Assembly: GCF_000372645.1 (NCBI RefSeq)
Contig: NZ_APMP01000006.1
Span: 124,001 to 188,000 of the forward strand
Length of the DNA: 64,000 nt
Direction: 5' to 3'
DNA from: Caulobacter vibrioides OR37
GTDB lineage: Bacteria; Pseudomonadota; Alphaproteobacteria; Caulobacterales; Caulobacteraceae
The notes under the pieces are model-generated. The model was not told the origin of the DNA. It saw only the letters and a program-made list of their open reading frames with translations, and made no database searches. Position numbers and translations under genes: made by a program. This document shows positions 1 through 8,859 of the stretch, piece by piece; position 1 is the first letter of the stretch, and each line of letters begins with the position of its first letter.

Positions 1-1153
1 CGACGACGGCGAAGATCTCGTTGCCGCCGTTGTTGTTCTCGGCCTTGGACCACGAGCTGTCGAACTTGACGTTGATCAGGTCGGTCGGATTCCAGTCGGC
101 GTTGAAGCCCAGCGCCTTCAGGTTCGTCGGGCGGTTGAACGTCCGCGAGACGAAGTCGGAGTGGGCGTCGGCGTTCTGGTCGAAGGCCACCACCGTCTTG
201 TTGGAGTCCAGCTTCACGTTGCTGATGCTGCCCGGCGAGAAGTAGTGCCCGACCTGGCTGGTGTTCGATTTGACGGTGAACTTGTTGTAGATGCCGTCGA
301 CCGTGAAGGTCAGGTTGTCCGTGGCGCGATACTGAACCGTGCCCGTGACCGAAGTGCGCTTGCGATCCTCGGTGTCGGAATACTGGTTATAGTCCTGCGG
401 CATGTAGACGGTCTGCCCGCCGACCGACGTGGCGTAGTAGCCGCTGGTGTTGGCGGAATCGATCCGCGCCTTGCGCTCTTGGAATGAAACCGAGCCCAGC
501 ACGCCCAGGCGGCCGTCCATGAAGGTGTTGCTATACAGGCCGAAGAGGTTCGGCGAGGCCTTGCCCGACAGATCCTCGTAATTGCCCTGGGCCGATAGGA
601 CGATGCGCTGGCCCTTGCTGTCGAACGGGCGAGCGGTCTTCAGATTGATGGTCGAACCGATGCCGCCTTCCTGCAGCGCAGAATTGGTCGTCTTGTAGAC
701 GTCGGCGCCCGAAATCAGCTCGGCGGGCAGCATGTCGAAGCTGAACTGGCGACCGGGGTTTTCGGTGGCAAGGGTGCGGCCGTTCAGCAGCAGCTCGTTG
801 AACGACGGTCCAAAGCCGCGGACCGTGACGAAACGGCCTTCGCCGCCGCTACGATCGATCGAGACGCCGGTGATGCGCTGCAGCGACTCGGCGACATTGG
901 TGTCGGGGAACTTGCCCAGGTCTTCCGAGGCGATCGAGTCGACGATCACCGACGAGTTGCGCTTGACGTCGATGGAACGGTTCAGGCTGCCGCGCAGGCC
1001 CGTGACGACGACTTCCTCGACCGTGGTGTCTTGCGAGGGCGCGGTTTGCGCCTGGGCGGCGCCGGCCAGCATGGCCAGGCCAATCGCGCTGGCGCCCATC
1101 ATCAGCTTAAGGCCAAGGGTGCGGCTCCGACCGCCGTCGCTCTTGCAGATCAT
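1..1153 (-). CDS. TonB-dependent receptor, N-terminal part (gene runs off the left edge)
   Basis: Reading the minus strand from ATG at 1153 gives an open frame to the window edge (384 codons, 3' end missing). The product starts with a Sec signal peptide (hydrophobic core, then AGAAQAQ). It continues with a TonB-box-like segment (EEVVVTG) and a plug domain (SIASEDLGKFPDTNVAESLQ, then ITGVSIDRS and VTVRGFG). The first barrel strands follow. This plug wording is typical of the large Xanthomonas/Caulobacter receptor class often used for plant oligosaccharides, but the substrate cannot be read here. It is an outer-membrane importer energised by TonB-ExbBD. It lies downstream of glpR on the same strand, about 255 bp away, so it probably has its own promoter. 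Confidence 0.9.
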   Translation of the reverse strand, partial: MICKSDGGRSRTLGLKLMMGASAIGLAMLAGAAQAQTAPSQDTTVEEVVVTGLRGSLNRSIDVKRNSSVIVDSIASEDLGKFPDTNVAESLQRITGVSIDRSGGEGRFVTVRGFGPSFNELLLNGRTLATENPGRQFSFDMLPAELISGADVYKTTNSALQEGGIGSTINLKTARPFDSKGQRIVLSAQGNYEDLSGKASPNLFGLYSNTFMDGRLGVLGSVSFQERKARIDSANTSGYYATSVGGQTVYMPQDYNQYSDTEDRKRTSVTGTVQYRATDNLTFTVDGIYNKFTVKSNTSQVGHYFSPGSISNVKLDSNKTVVAFDQNADAHSDFVSRTFNRPTNLKALGFNADWNPTDLINVKFDSSWSKAENNNGGNEIFAVV

Positions 1154-1408
1154 TGTTCCCTCCAGAATGCGGAAAGGTCGCCTCGGCGCGGCCGTGCGAT
1201 CTCATTCTTCGCGCCGCGTTGGCGGTGCATTAAAATGATAAATCACAGGAATGACGATCGAGCAAATGATCTTTCGTTTGCGTTGCGAATTTGGCGCGCG
1301 GCGAAAGCAGCGCGCCGCGAGGGTCAAGGGTTCTGAAACAAGGGGATGCGCCGGGAAAAGGTTGAACGCCGGATAGGCGTCGGACGCGTCGGCACGGCCG
1401 GATTGAAT
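1154..1408. other. Intergenic region upstream of the receptor, with dyad and hairpin
   Basis: This gap between the 3' end of glpR and the receptor start has no convincing gene. It holds an AT-rich stretch near 1230-1260, a dyad with GCAAA at 1262-1266 and TTTGC at 1277-1281, and a 7-bp GC-rich hairpin (1293-1299 with 1310-1316). The hairpin could help end glpR transcription but has no U-run. The dyad could be a repressor operator for the receptor; this is inference. Confidence 0.4.
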
Positions 1409-2188
1409 CTAGAGCGACGGATTCGGCGCGGCCTCGATGACCCGAACGCCGCGGGCCTTGCATTTAGCGGCCAGGTCGGGGCTTTCCAGCCGGTCGGTGA
1501 CGAAGACGTGGACGTCGCCGATATGGCCGATCCGCACGGGCGCCGGACGCCCCAACTTCTGACTGTCGGCGACCAGGATCACCCGGCGGGAGCTCTGGAT
1601 GATGGTCTGAGAGACCTGAACCTCGTTGATGTCGAAGTCCAGCAGCGAGCCGTCCTCATCCATGGCCGAGGCGCCGATGATGGCGAAATCGACCTTGAAG
1701 TTGCGGATGAAGTCGACCGCGAAAGCGCCGACCGAGGCGCGGTCGGCGCTGCGCACGCGCCCGCCCACCACGATGACCTCGATGCCCGGCGACGGGGCCA
1801 GGATGTCCACGACATTGAGATTGTTGGTGATTACCAACAGGCCCGACCTCCCCGCCAGCGCGCGGGCCACCTCCTCGGTCGTGGTGCCGATATTGATGAA
1901 CAACGAAGCCTGCTCGGGAATCAGGGCCGCCGCCGCCGCGCCGATCGCCTCCTTGGCCTCGCGGGCCAGGACGCGACGCGCCTCGTATTCCAGATTGTCG
2001 ACGCCGCCGGTCGCGATCACCGCGCCACCGTGCACGCGGTTGAGCATCCCCTGGTCGCAAAGATCGTTCAGATCCTTGCGGATCGTCTGGCGCGAGACCT
2101 GCAGGCTGTCCGACAAGGCCTCGACCGTCACGCGTCCGCTCTTTCGGGCGAACGCGAGAATCGCTTCGTGACGTTGCTCGATGGCCAT
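1409..2188 (-). CDS. glpR: DeoR-family transcriptional repressor of glycerol-3-phosphate genes (GlpR)
   Basis: 259 residues, the normal DeoR-family length. Residues 1-60 form the winged helix (RHEAILAFARKSGRVTVEAL, then VSRQTIRKDL and LNRVHGGA). The C-terminal DeoRC effector domain carries the conserved INIGTTTEEVA and ITNNLNVV segments. It is divergent from glpD-glpK with about 160 bp between, which is the expected arrangement for a repressor relieved by glycerol-3-phosphate. The start codon has several nearby purines but no ideal Shine-Dalgarno. The family is certain; the glycerol role rests on the neighbours and the operator cluster at 2266-2320. Confidence 0.88.
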   Translation of the reverse strand: MAIEQRHEAILAFARKSGRVTVEALSDSLQVSRQTIRKDLNDLCDQGMLNRVHGGAVIATGGVDNLEYEARRVLAREAKEAIGAAAAALIPEQASLFINIGTTTEEVARALAGRSGLLVITNNLNVVDILAPSPGIEVIVVGGRVRSADRASVGAFAVDFIRNFKVDFAIIGASAMDEDGSLLDFDINEVQVSQTIIQSSRRVILVADSQKLGRPAPVRIGHIGDVHVFVTDRLESPDLAAKCKARGVRVIEAAPNPSL

Positions 2189-2265
2189 CGACGCACCTCC
2201 GATCCCCGCTTAGCGCGGCGGCGGCCGTGTTGACCAGCCCGGGGGCGCCGATAGCGCGCATTGAG

Positions 2266-2320
2266 CGAAAAGGGTTTCGTTTTTAAATTTCGTATTTTCG
2301 CTTTTTCGTATATCTCGAAA
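2266..2320. promoter_or_regulatory. Cluster of TTTCG repeats, probable GlpR operator
   Basis: Between divergent glpR and glpD, TTTCG occurs four times in direct orientation (2275, 2288, 2296, 2304). It also occurs twice inverted as CGAAA (2266-2270 and 2316-2320). The local AT richness is unlike the surroundings. DeoR-family regulators often bind such short repeated half sites, and this cluster sits just upstream of the glpD ribosome site, so it likely covers the promoter. Confidence 0.65.
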
Positions 2321-2349
2321 ACATAATTCGCGATGGAGGCGCGTCAGGC

Positions 2350-3879
2350 ATGGAATACGACCTTCTGGTGGTCGGCGGCGGCGTCAACGGCGCGGGCATC
2401 GCGCGCGACGCCGCGGGGCGCGGCCTTTCGGTCTTGCTGGTCGAGCAGAACGACCTGGCCAGCGCGACCTCTTCGGCCAGCACCAAACTGGTGCACGGCG
2501 GCCTGCGCTATCTGGAATATTACGAGTTCCGCCTGGTCCGCGAGGCGCTGGAAGAGCGCGAGACCCTTCTGGCCATGGCCCCGCACATCATCTGGCCGCT
2601 GCGCTTCGTCCTGCCGCACGCCCATGCGACCCGCCCCGCCTGGCTGGTCCGATTGGGCCTCTTCCTCTACGACCACCTGGGCGGCCGCAAGCGATTGCCG
2701 GGTTCGCGCGGCCTGTCCCTGACCGGCGCGCCCGAGGGCGCTTCGCTGAAGACGCAGTACCGCAAGGCCTTCGTCTATTCCGACTGCTGGGTGGATGACG
2801 CCCGCCTGGTGGCGCTGAACGCGATCGACGCGTCCGAGCGCGGCGCGGTGATCGAAACGCGCACCAAGCTCGTCGCCGCCCACCGCGTATCCGACGGCTG
2901 GGAGGCCCGGCTGAGGGCCCAGGACGGCGGCGAACGCCAAGTTCGCGCCCGCGCCATCGTCAACGCCGCCGGCCCGTGGGTGTCGGAGGTGCTGAGCGGC
3001 GGCTTGAACGTCACCACCGGCAGCGGCGCGCGGCTGATCAAGGGCAGCCATATCGTCGTCCCGCGCCTGTTCGAGGGCGACCAGGCCTACATGCTGCAAA
3101 ACCCCGACCGCCGGATTGTGTTCGCAATCCCCTACGAGGACCGCTTCACGCTGATCGGCACCACCGATGTGGCCTGGGACGCGCCTCCGGGACCGGCTCG
3201 TATCGACGCGGCCGAGGTCGACTATTTGTGCGACAGCATCAATCGCTACTTCGACCGCCAGCTGACGCCCGCCGACGTGGTCTGGAGCTATGCCGGGGTG
3301 CGTCCGCTGTTCGACGACAAGGCCGACAGCGCCTCGGCCGTCACCCGCGACTATGTGCTGGAGGTCGACGCGGCCGAAGGCCACGCGCCCGTGCTCTCGG
3401 TGTTCGGCGGCAAGATCACCACCTATCGCCGTCTCGCCGACCACGCGCTGGAAAAGCTGGCCGAATTCTTCCCGCAGGCAGGCCCCTCGTGGACGCGCGG
3501 CGCGGTTCTGCCGGGCGGCGACCTGCCCGATCTGGACCGCACGGCCCTGGCCCGCGCCCTGCGCACGGAGCATCCCTTCCTGCCCGAGGATCTGGCCTTC
3601 CGCCTCGCCCGCTCCTACGGGACCCGCGCCCGGCGGATCCTGACCGGCGCCAAAAGCTTGTCCGACCTGGGCGAGGACTTCGGCGCCGGACTGCGCGCGG
3701 GGGAAGTCGACTATCTGGTGGCGCACGAATGGGCCCGCACCGCCGAGGACATCCTCTATCGCCGCAGCAAGCTAGGCCTGCACCTGCCGCCGGGCGGCGC
3801 TGAGCGCCTGGAAGCCTATCTGGCGGGCAAGACGACGACCGAGGCCTCGCGCCCCGCCCCCCTGTCGGCCGAGGCGTGA
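2350..3879 (+). CDS. glpD: Aerobic FAD-dependent glycerol-3-phosphate dehydrogenase
   Basis: 509 residues, full length for GlpD. The N-terminal FAD-binding motif reads [19 protein letters not shown], followed by the family-specific [17 protein letters not shown]. The enzyme oxidises glycerol-3-phosphate to dihydroxyacetone phosphate at the inner membrane and passes electrons to quinone. The ATG at 2350 is preceded by GGAGG (2335-2339). The last four bases overlap the GTG of glpK, so the two are translationally coupled. The TTTCG cluster just upstream suggests GlpR control. Confidence 0.96.
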   Translation: MEYDLLVVGGGVNGAGIARDAAGRGLSVLLVEQNDLASATSSASTKLVHGGLRYLEYYEFRLVREALEERETLLAMAPHIIWPLRFVLPHAHATRPAWLVRLGLFLYDHLGGRKRLPGSRGLSLTGAPEGASLKTQYRKAFVYSDCWVDDARLVALNAIDASERGAVIETRTKLVAAHRVSDGWEARLRAQDGGERQVRARAIVNAAGPWVSEVLSGGLNVTTGSGARLIKGSHIVVPRLFEGDQAYMLQNPDRRIVFAIPYEDRFTLIGTTDVAWDAPPGPARIDAAEVDYLCDSINRYFDRQLTPADVVWSYAGVRPLFDDKADSASAVTRDYVLEVDAAEGHAPVLSVFGGKITTYRRLADHALEKLAEFFPQAGPSWTRGAVLPGGDLPDLDRTALARALRTEHPFLPEDLAFRLARSYGTRARRILTGAKSLSDLGEDFGAGLRAGEVDYLVAHEWARTAEDILYRRSKLGLHLPPGGAERLEAYLAGKTTTEASRPAPLSAEA

Positions 3880-5375
3880 CCGTGACCCGCTATATTCTGG
3901 CCATCGACCAAGGCACGACCAGCACGCGCAGCATCGTCTTCGATGATCAAGGCGCGGTCGCGGGCGTTGATCAACGCGAATTCGCCCAGAGCTATCCGGA
4001 ACTGGGCTGGGTCGAGCACGACCCAGAGACCATCTGGCGCGACGTCGTGGACACGGCCCGGGCCGCCCTGGCCAAGGCCGGCGCGGACGCCAGCGCCGTC
4101 GCCGCCATCGGCGTCGCCAACCAGCGCGAGACCGTCGTGGTCTGGGACCGCCGCTCGGGCCAGGCCATCCACCCCGCCATCGTCTGGCAGGACCGCCGCA
4201 CCACCGACGCCTGCGAAGCCCTGCGCCTGGCGGGTCACGAGGATCTCGTCCAGGCCCGAACCGGCCTGCGCCTGGATCCCTATTTCTCGGCGAGCAAGCT
4301 GGCCTGGATCCTCGACCACGTGGCCGGCGCTCGCGAGGCGGCGAAGCGCGGCGACTTGGCGTTCGGCACGATCGACAGCTTCCTGCTCTGGCGCCTGACG
4401 GGAGGGCGCGTCCACGCCACCGATGCGACCAACGCCTCGCGGACGCTGCTGTTCGACATCCATCGCCAGGTCTGGGACGAGGACCTGCTGGCGCTGTTCG
4501 ACATTCCCGCCGGCCTGCTGCCCGACGTGCGCGACAACTGCGCCGATTTCGGCGAGACCGAGGCGGATCTGTTCGGCGCGCCGATCCCGATCCGAGGCAT
4601 GGCCGGCGATCAGCAGGCGGCGCTGATCGGTCAAGCCTGCTTTGGCCAAGGCATGATCAAGGCCACCTACGGGACCGGCTGCTTCATGCTGATGAACACC
4701 GGCGCCCAGCCGGTCGTTTCAAACACCCGCCTGCTGACCACCACGGCCTATCGCCTGAACGGTCAGCCGACCTACGCCCTGGAAGGCTCGATCTTCGTGG
4801 CCGGGGCGGCGATCAAGTGGCTGCGCGACCAATTGGGCCTGATCGTGCGAGCCTCGGACACCTCCAGCCTCGCCACCAGCGTGCCCGACGGCCACGGCGT
4901 CTACATGGTCCCAGCCTTCGTCGGTCTGGGCGCGCCCTATTGGGATCCGCAGGCCAAGGGCCTGATCCACGGCCTGACCCTGGACGCCTCGGCCGCCCAC
5001 ATCGCGCGGGCCGCTCTGGAGTCCGTGGCCTTCCAGACCCAGGATCTGGTCGAGGCCATGTTCGCCGACGGCGCCTCGCGACCCAGCGCCCTGCGCGTCG
5101 ATGGCGGCATGGCGGCCAATGACTGGCTGTGCGCCTTCCTGTCGGGCGTCATCGACGCGCCGGTGGAACGGCCGGTCAATGTCGAGACCACCGCCCTGGG
5201 CGCGGCCTTCCTGGCCGGCCTGGGCGCGGGCGTCTGGCCGGACCTGGCGGCCATCTCGCAAGGCTGGCGACTGGATCGGCGCTTCGACCCGGCCATGACC
5301 CCTGACCAGCGCGCCCAATCCCTGGCCGGCTGGAAGGACGCGGTGGCGCGCGCGCGCCTTCGCCCCGCCGGCTGA
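3876..5375 (+). CDS. glpK: Glycerol kinase
   Basis: 499 residues, the usual length of the FGGY-family glycerol kinase. The first phosphate-binding motif is [10 protein letters not shown]; later segments [27 protein letters not shown] and [10 protein letters not shown] are diagnostic. It phosphorylates glycerol in the cytoplasm for GlpD. The GTG start overlaps the glpD stop in the string GTGA; a second in-frame GTG lies two codons on. No glycerol facilitator gene (glpF) follows in this window. Confidence 0.96.
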   Translation: MTVTRYILAIDQGTTSTRSIVFDDQGAVAGVDQREFAQSYPELGWVEHDPETIWRDVVDTARAALAKAGADASAVAAIGVANQRETVVVWDRRSGQAIHPAIVWQDRRTTDACEALRLAGHEDLVQARTGLRLDPYFSASKLAWILDHVAGAREAAKRGDLAFGTIDSFLLWRLTGGRVHATDATNASRTLLFDIHRQVWDEDLLALFDIPAGLLPDVRDNCADFGETEADLFGAPIPIRGMAGDQQAALIGQACFGQGMIKATYGTGCFMLMNTGAQPVVSNTRLLTTTAYRLNGQPTYALEGSIFVAGAAIKWLRDQLGLIVRASDTSSLATSVPDGHGVYMVPAFVGLGAPYWDPQAKGLIHGLTLDASAAHIARAALESVAFQTQDLVEAMFADGASRPSALRVDGGMAANDWLCAFLSGVIDAPVERPVNVETTALGAAFLAGLGAGVWPDLAAISQGWRLDRRFDPAMTPDQRAQSLAGWKDAVARARLRPAG

Positions 5376-5427
5376 GGCTTATCCGCCGCCCGCGCCAGCG
5401 GCTTCCCGAGGCGCTCGGCCATGACCC

Positions 5428-5450
5428 CCGCGCGACGCCCCGTCGCGCGG
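5428..5450 (+). terminator. GC-rich hairpin after glpK
   Basis: A perfect 9-bp stem (CCGCGCGAC with GTCGCGCGG) and 5-nt loop about 50 bases after the glpK stop. It is followed by AATAAAAT rather than a clean U-run, so it may be a weak or factor-assisted terminator. Confidence 0.45.
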
Positions 5451-5503
5451 AATAAAATCGCGCGGCTATTCGAGATTCTTCCGTCACACATGAACGGCGA
5501 TTA

Positions 5504-5519
5504 GAGAACCTTGGTTCTC
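5504..5519. promoter_or_regulatory. Dyad upstream of the second TonB receptor
   Basis: GAGAACC and GGTTCTC form 7-bp arms around a TT centre, about 110 bases before the receptor start. It is a plausible repressor operator for the import locus that follows. No regulator gene is adjacent, so the binder is unknown. Confidence 0.4.
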
Positions 5520-5628
5520 CACAAGGAAATCTCGGTTTCAATCTCAACAAGATCACTAGGAATTATAAGGACGAACAAAAAAGCGACGCCCCCATTCAGG
5601 TCGGCGTCGACAAATGGGGATCTCAGTC

Positions 5629-7860
5629 GTGATCAAGCGTCTTCTCATCGGAACCGCGATCGGCGCCCTGGGCGCGGGCTTCGCCGGCGGCGCGCTGGCC
5701 GAGGCGGTCGCGGACTCGCCCAAGGACACCGCGGTCGAGCAGGTCATCGTCACCGCCCAACGGCGCGAACAGTCGGCCCAGGACGTCGGGGTGGCCCTGT
5801 CGGTCATCTCCGGCGACCAGTTGGCCGCGCGCGGGGTCGCCACGGTCAACCAGCTCCAATACGCCACCCCCAGCCTCGAGATCACCCCACAGTTCGGCAG
5901 CGGCCAGCCCAGCTTCCGCCTTCGCGGGGTCGGCTTTGACGACTACGCCTCGAACAATTCCTCGACCGTCGGCGTCAGCGTCGACGAGGTCGCCTACCCG
6001 ATCCAGGCCCAGACCCAGGGCCTGCTGTTCGACATCGCGCGGGTCGAAGTGCTGCGCGGCCCGCAGGGCACGCTCTATGGCCGTAACACCACCGGCGGCG
6101 CGATCAACTTCATCACCAACCGCCCGACCCCGTCGCTGAGCGCCGGCGTCACCGCCGAGTATGACAGCCACGACGAATTCAAGGCCGAGGGCTACGTCTC
6201 CGGCCCGCTGACCGACACCCTCAGCGGCCGCCTGGCCATTGTGACCGACCAGGGCGGCGCCTGGCAGAAGAACCGAAGCACCGGCCAGAAGCTCGGCGAC
6301 AAGGACACGACCTCCGCGCGCGCCCAGCTGGCCTGGAAGCCGAACGACAAGGTCGATGTCCTGCTCAGCGCCCACGCCGGATACGACAAGTCCGAGCCGA
6401 CCGGGCTCTATCTGTTCAATCCGCTGAGCTATAACGCCAGCCTGCCGACCATCCCCGCCGACACCGATCGCAAGGCCACGGGCTGGGGCGGCTCGAGCGC
6501 TTTCGCGGCCCTGACCGGCATCGCGACCAACGCCAAGCCCTTCCACGACACCACCAGCCGCGGGGTCTCGCTGCGGGCGCACGGCGATTTCGACAGTGTC
6601 GATCTCGTCTCGATCACGGCCTTCGAAAAGCTGCGCCGCAAGGAATATAACGACTGGGACGGCTCGGCCTACGCCTACGCCGGGACCTATTTCGACACCA
6701 ACGCCAAGGTGTTCTCGCAGGAGGTCCGCGCCTCGTCGAAGTCGGCCGGGCCGCTGCAATGGCTGGTCGGCGCCTACTATTCACGCGAGACCCTGGACGA
6801 AGCCTTCTATTCGGACTTCTGGCAGTCGCTGCTGTTCGACACCCGGACCACCTACAATCAGAAGGTCACGTCGAAATCGGTCTTCGGCCAAATCGAATAC
6901 GCGTTCGCCGACAGGCTGAAGCTGATCGCCGGCCTGCGCGCGGAGGACGAAAAGCGCGAGCAGTTGAACTTCGTCACGGCCGGCGTCTTCGCGCCCGGCG
7001 CGCCGGCGACCAATTTCAGCCCCACCGCCAACAAGCGCCTGCACAACAAGCCCGTGACCGGCAAGCTGGCGCTGGAATACCGCCCGATCGACGGCGTGCT
7101 GCTGTACGCCAGCGCCAGCAAGGGCACGAAGTCCGGCGGCTTCACCTCGTACAATGTCGGCGACGCCAAGGCGGTGGCCGGCTTCCGCCCCGAGACCCTG
7201 TGGGCCTACGAGACGGGCTTCAAGTCGAGCTTCGCCGACAATACCGTTCAGCTGAACGGCTCGGTCTTCTATTACGACTACAAGAACCAGCAGGTTCAGT
7301 CGGCGATCTACGACATCAACAACGGCCCAATCGGCGCCATCGTCAACGCCCAGAAGTCGCACATCTATGGCGGCGAACTGGAGCTGACCTGGCGTCCCGT
7401 CCCGGCCCTGCGGATCGGGCAGTCGCTGGGCTACAAGACCGGCAAGTTCGACAAGTACACGAACGACCTGGACATTCCCGCCAGCGTCGCGGCCAAGAAG
7501 GCGGTCTATATCGACCGCACCGGCGCCAAGGTCGGCTTCCCGCCGCTCAGCTACGGCGGCGACGTGTCCTACACCTGGGCCGTCGGCGATTATCAAGTCG
7601 AGGCGCAGGGCAACTACGCGTTCCATGACAAGGTTAAGCCCCTGCTGCTGGGCTCGCGCTACGACGTCGACAGCTACTGGCTGGCCAACGCCAGCCTCAC
7701 GGTGTCGCCGGCCAAGGGCCCCTGGGCGCTGACCGCCTTCGCCCGCAACCTGTTCGACAAGAAGTACGATCTGACGCGCAACTTCTTCCTGCCGCTGATC
7801 GACATCGCCGCGCCTGGCGAGCCCGCGACCTATGGCGTTCGCGCCCAGTATCGCTTCTAG
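5629..7860 (+). CDS. TonB-dependent receptor (siderophore/small-molecule type)
   Basis: An outer-membrane barrel of about 743 residues. A signal peptide (IKRLLIGTAIGALGAGFAGG) is followed by a TonB box (EQVIVTAQRR) and a plug with ISGDQLAARGV, FRLRGVGF, VEVLRGPQGTLYGRNTTGG. The protein ends in an aromatic residue (AQYRF), as barrel proteins do. The plug wording resembles the FyuA/FhuA-like receptors more than the carbohydrate class. I prefer GTG at 5629 because TGGGGA lies 8 bases upstream; ATG at 5614 lacks a Shine-Dalgarno. It heads a co-directional locus with a hydrolase, TPR protein and peptide-type ABC importer, so it probably brings their substrate across the outer membrane. Confidence 0.9.
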   Translation: MIKRLLIGTAIGALGAGFAGGALAEAVADSPKDTAVEQVIVTAQRREQSAQDVGVALSVISGDQLAARGVATVNQLQYATPSLEITPQFGSGQPSFRLRGVGFDDYASNNSSTVGVSVDEVAYPIQAQTQGLLFDIARVEVLRGPQGTLYGRNTTGGAINFITNRPTPSLSAGVTAEYDSHDEFKAEGYVSGPLTDTLSGRLAIVTDQGGAWQKNRSTGQKLGDKDTTSARAQLAWKPNDKVDVLLSAHAGYDKSEPTGLYLFNPLSYNASLPTIPADTDRKATGWGGSSAFAALTGIATNAKPFHDTTSRGVSLRAHGDFDSVDLVSITAFEKLRRKEYNDWDGSAYAYAGTYFDTNAKVFSQEVRASSKSAGPLQWLVGAYYSRETLDEAFYSDFWQSLLFDTRTTYNQKVTSKSVFGQIEYAFADRLKLIAGLRAEDEKREQLNFVTAGVFAPGAPATNFSPTANKRLHNKPVTGKLALEYRPIDGVLLYASASKGTKSGGFTSYNVGDAKAVAGFRPETLWAYETGFKSSFADNTVQLNGSVFYYDYKNQQVQSAIYDINNGPIGAIVNAQKSHIYGGELELTWRPVPALRIGQSLGYKTGKFDKYTNDLDIPASVAAKKAVYIDRTGAKVGFPPLSYGGDVSYTWAVGDYQVEAQGNYAFHDKVKPLLLGSRYDVDSYWLANASLTVSPAKGPWALTAFARNLFDKKYDLTRNFFLPLIDIAAPGEPATYGVRAQYRF

Positions 7861-7884
7861 TCGTCTGGTTCGGGAGCGCCGCGC

Positions 7885-8850
7885 ATGTTGAAGACCCTGT
7901 TGCTGATCCTGGGCGGCCTCGTTGGCCTGGTCGTCCTGGCCGGCCTTGTCGGCTGGCTGCTGCTGCGCGGCCCCGACATTCCCTACCCGGCGCTGGAGGC
8001 GAAGTACGCCACCAAGGCTTCACGCTACGCCGATCTGCCCGGCGGCGTGCGCCTGCACTACAAGGACGAAGGCAAGGCCGATGGTCCGCTGCTGGTTCTG
8101 GTCCACGGCTTTGGCGACAGCCACTTCTCGTGGGAGGGCTGGGTCGCGCGGCTCGGGGACCGCTATCGGATCATCACCGTCGACCTGCCCGGCCACGGCC
8201 TGACCCGCGCGCCGGACGGCTATGTCGCCTCGGCCGATGGCTTCGCCGACCTGATCGACGCCCTGGCGGCGAAGGAAAACCTCCCGAAGTTCGCCATCGC
8301 CGGCAACTCGATGGGCGGCGGCGTCGCCTGGCAGGTGGCCGTGCGCCATCCCCAGCGCGTCGACGCCCTGATCCTGGCGGACGCCGCCGGCTGGCCGACC
8401 ACGACGCTGAAGAAGCCACCCCTGGCCTTCAAGCTGCTGAAATATTCCTGGGGCCGCGCCTTCCTGCGCTCGATCGACAACAAGCCGCTGATCCGCTCGG
8501 GTCTGCGGGGCGAGGTCGGCGATCCGACGGTGATCACCGACGCGTTCATCGACCGCTGGGCCGAGCTGCAGCGCGCGCCCGGCCACCGCGCCATCCTGAT
8601 GTCGATCCAGCCCGGAAAGCACAGCCAGGCGACCACGGACGTGCTCGCGACTATCAAAGTCCCGACCCTGGTGCTGTGGGGCGAACTCGACCCGCTGATC
8701 GAGGTCGCCGCCGCCCACAAGTTCGCCGAAGCCATCCCGGGCGCGCAGCTGATCATCTATCCGAAGGTTGGCCATTTGCCCCAGGTCGAGATCCCTCAAC
8801 GCACGGCTGACGATACGGCCGCCTTCCTCGCCAAGGCCGGCGTCCGCTAG
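7885..8850 (+). CDS. Membrane-anchored alpha/beta hydrolase
   Basis: 321 residues. An uncleaved N-terminal hydrophobic helix (residues 1-29, rich in Leu, Val and Gly) precedes an alpha/beta hydrolase fold. The oxyanion motif is LVHGFGDS, the nucleophile elbow is GNSMGGG (catalytic Ser), an acid candidate lies in WGELDPLI, and the catalytic His is in KVGHLPQVE. It lies 24 bases after the receptor gene and 9 bases before the TPR gene. A periplasm-facing esterase or amidase that processes the imported compound would fit, but the substrate is unknown. Confidence 0.85.
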   Translation: MLKTLLLILGGLVGLVVLAGLVGWLLLRGPDIPYPALEAKYATKASRYADLPGGVRLHYKDEGKADGPLLVLVHGFGDSHFSWEGWVARLGDRYRIITVDLPGHGLTRAPDGYVASADGFADLIDALAAKENLPKFAIAGNSMGGGVAWQVAVRHPQRVDALILADAAGWPTTTLKKPPLAFKLLKYSWGRAFLRSIDNKPLIRSGLRGEVGDPTVITDAFIDRWAELQRAPGHRAILMSIQPGKHSQATTDVLATIKVPTLVLWGELDPLIEVAAAHKFAEAIPGAQLIIYPKVGHLPQVEIPQRTADDTAAFLAKAGVR

Positions 8851-8859
8851 AGTTCATCC

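Noticed and set aside
1346-2233. Long plus-strand open frame opposite glpR
   Set aside because: Composition is that of antisense GC-rich reading, and it mirrors a complete DeoR-family protein on the other strand.
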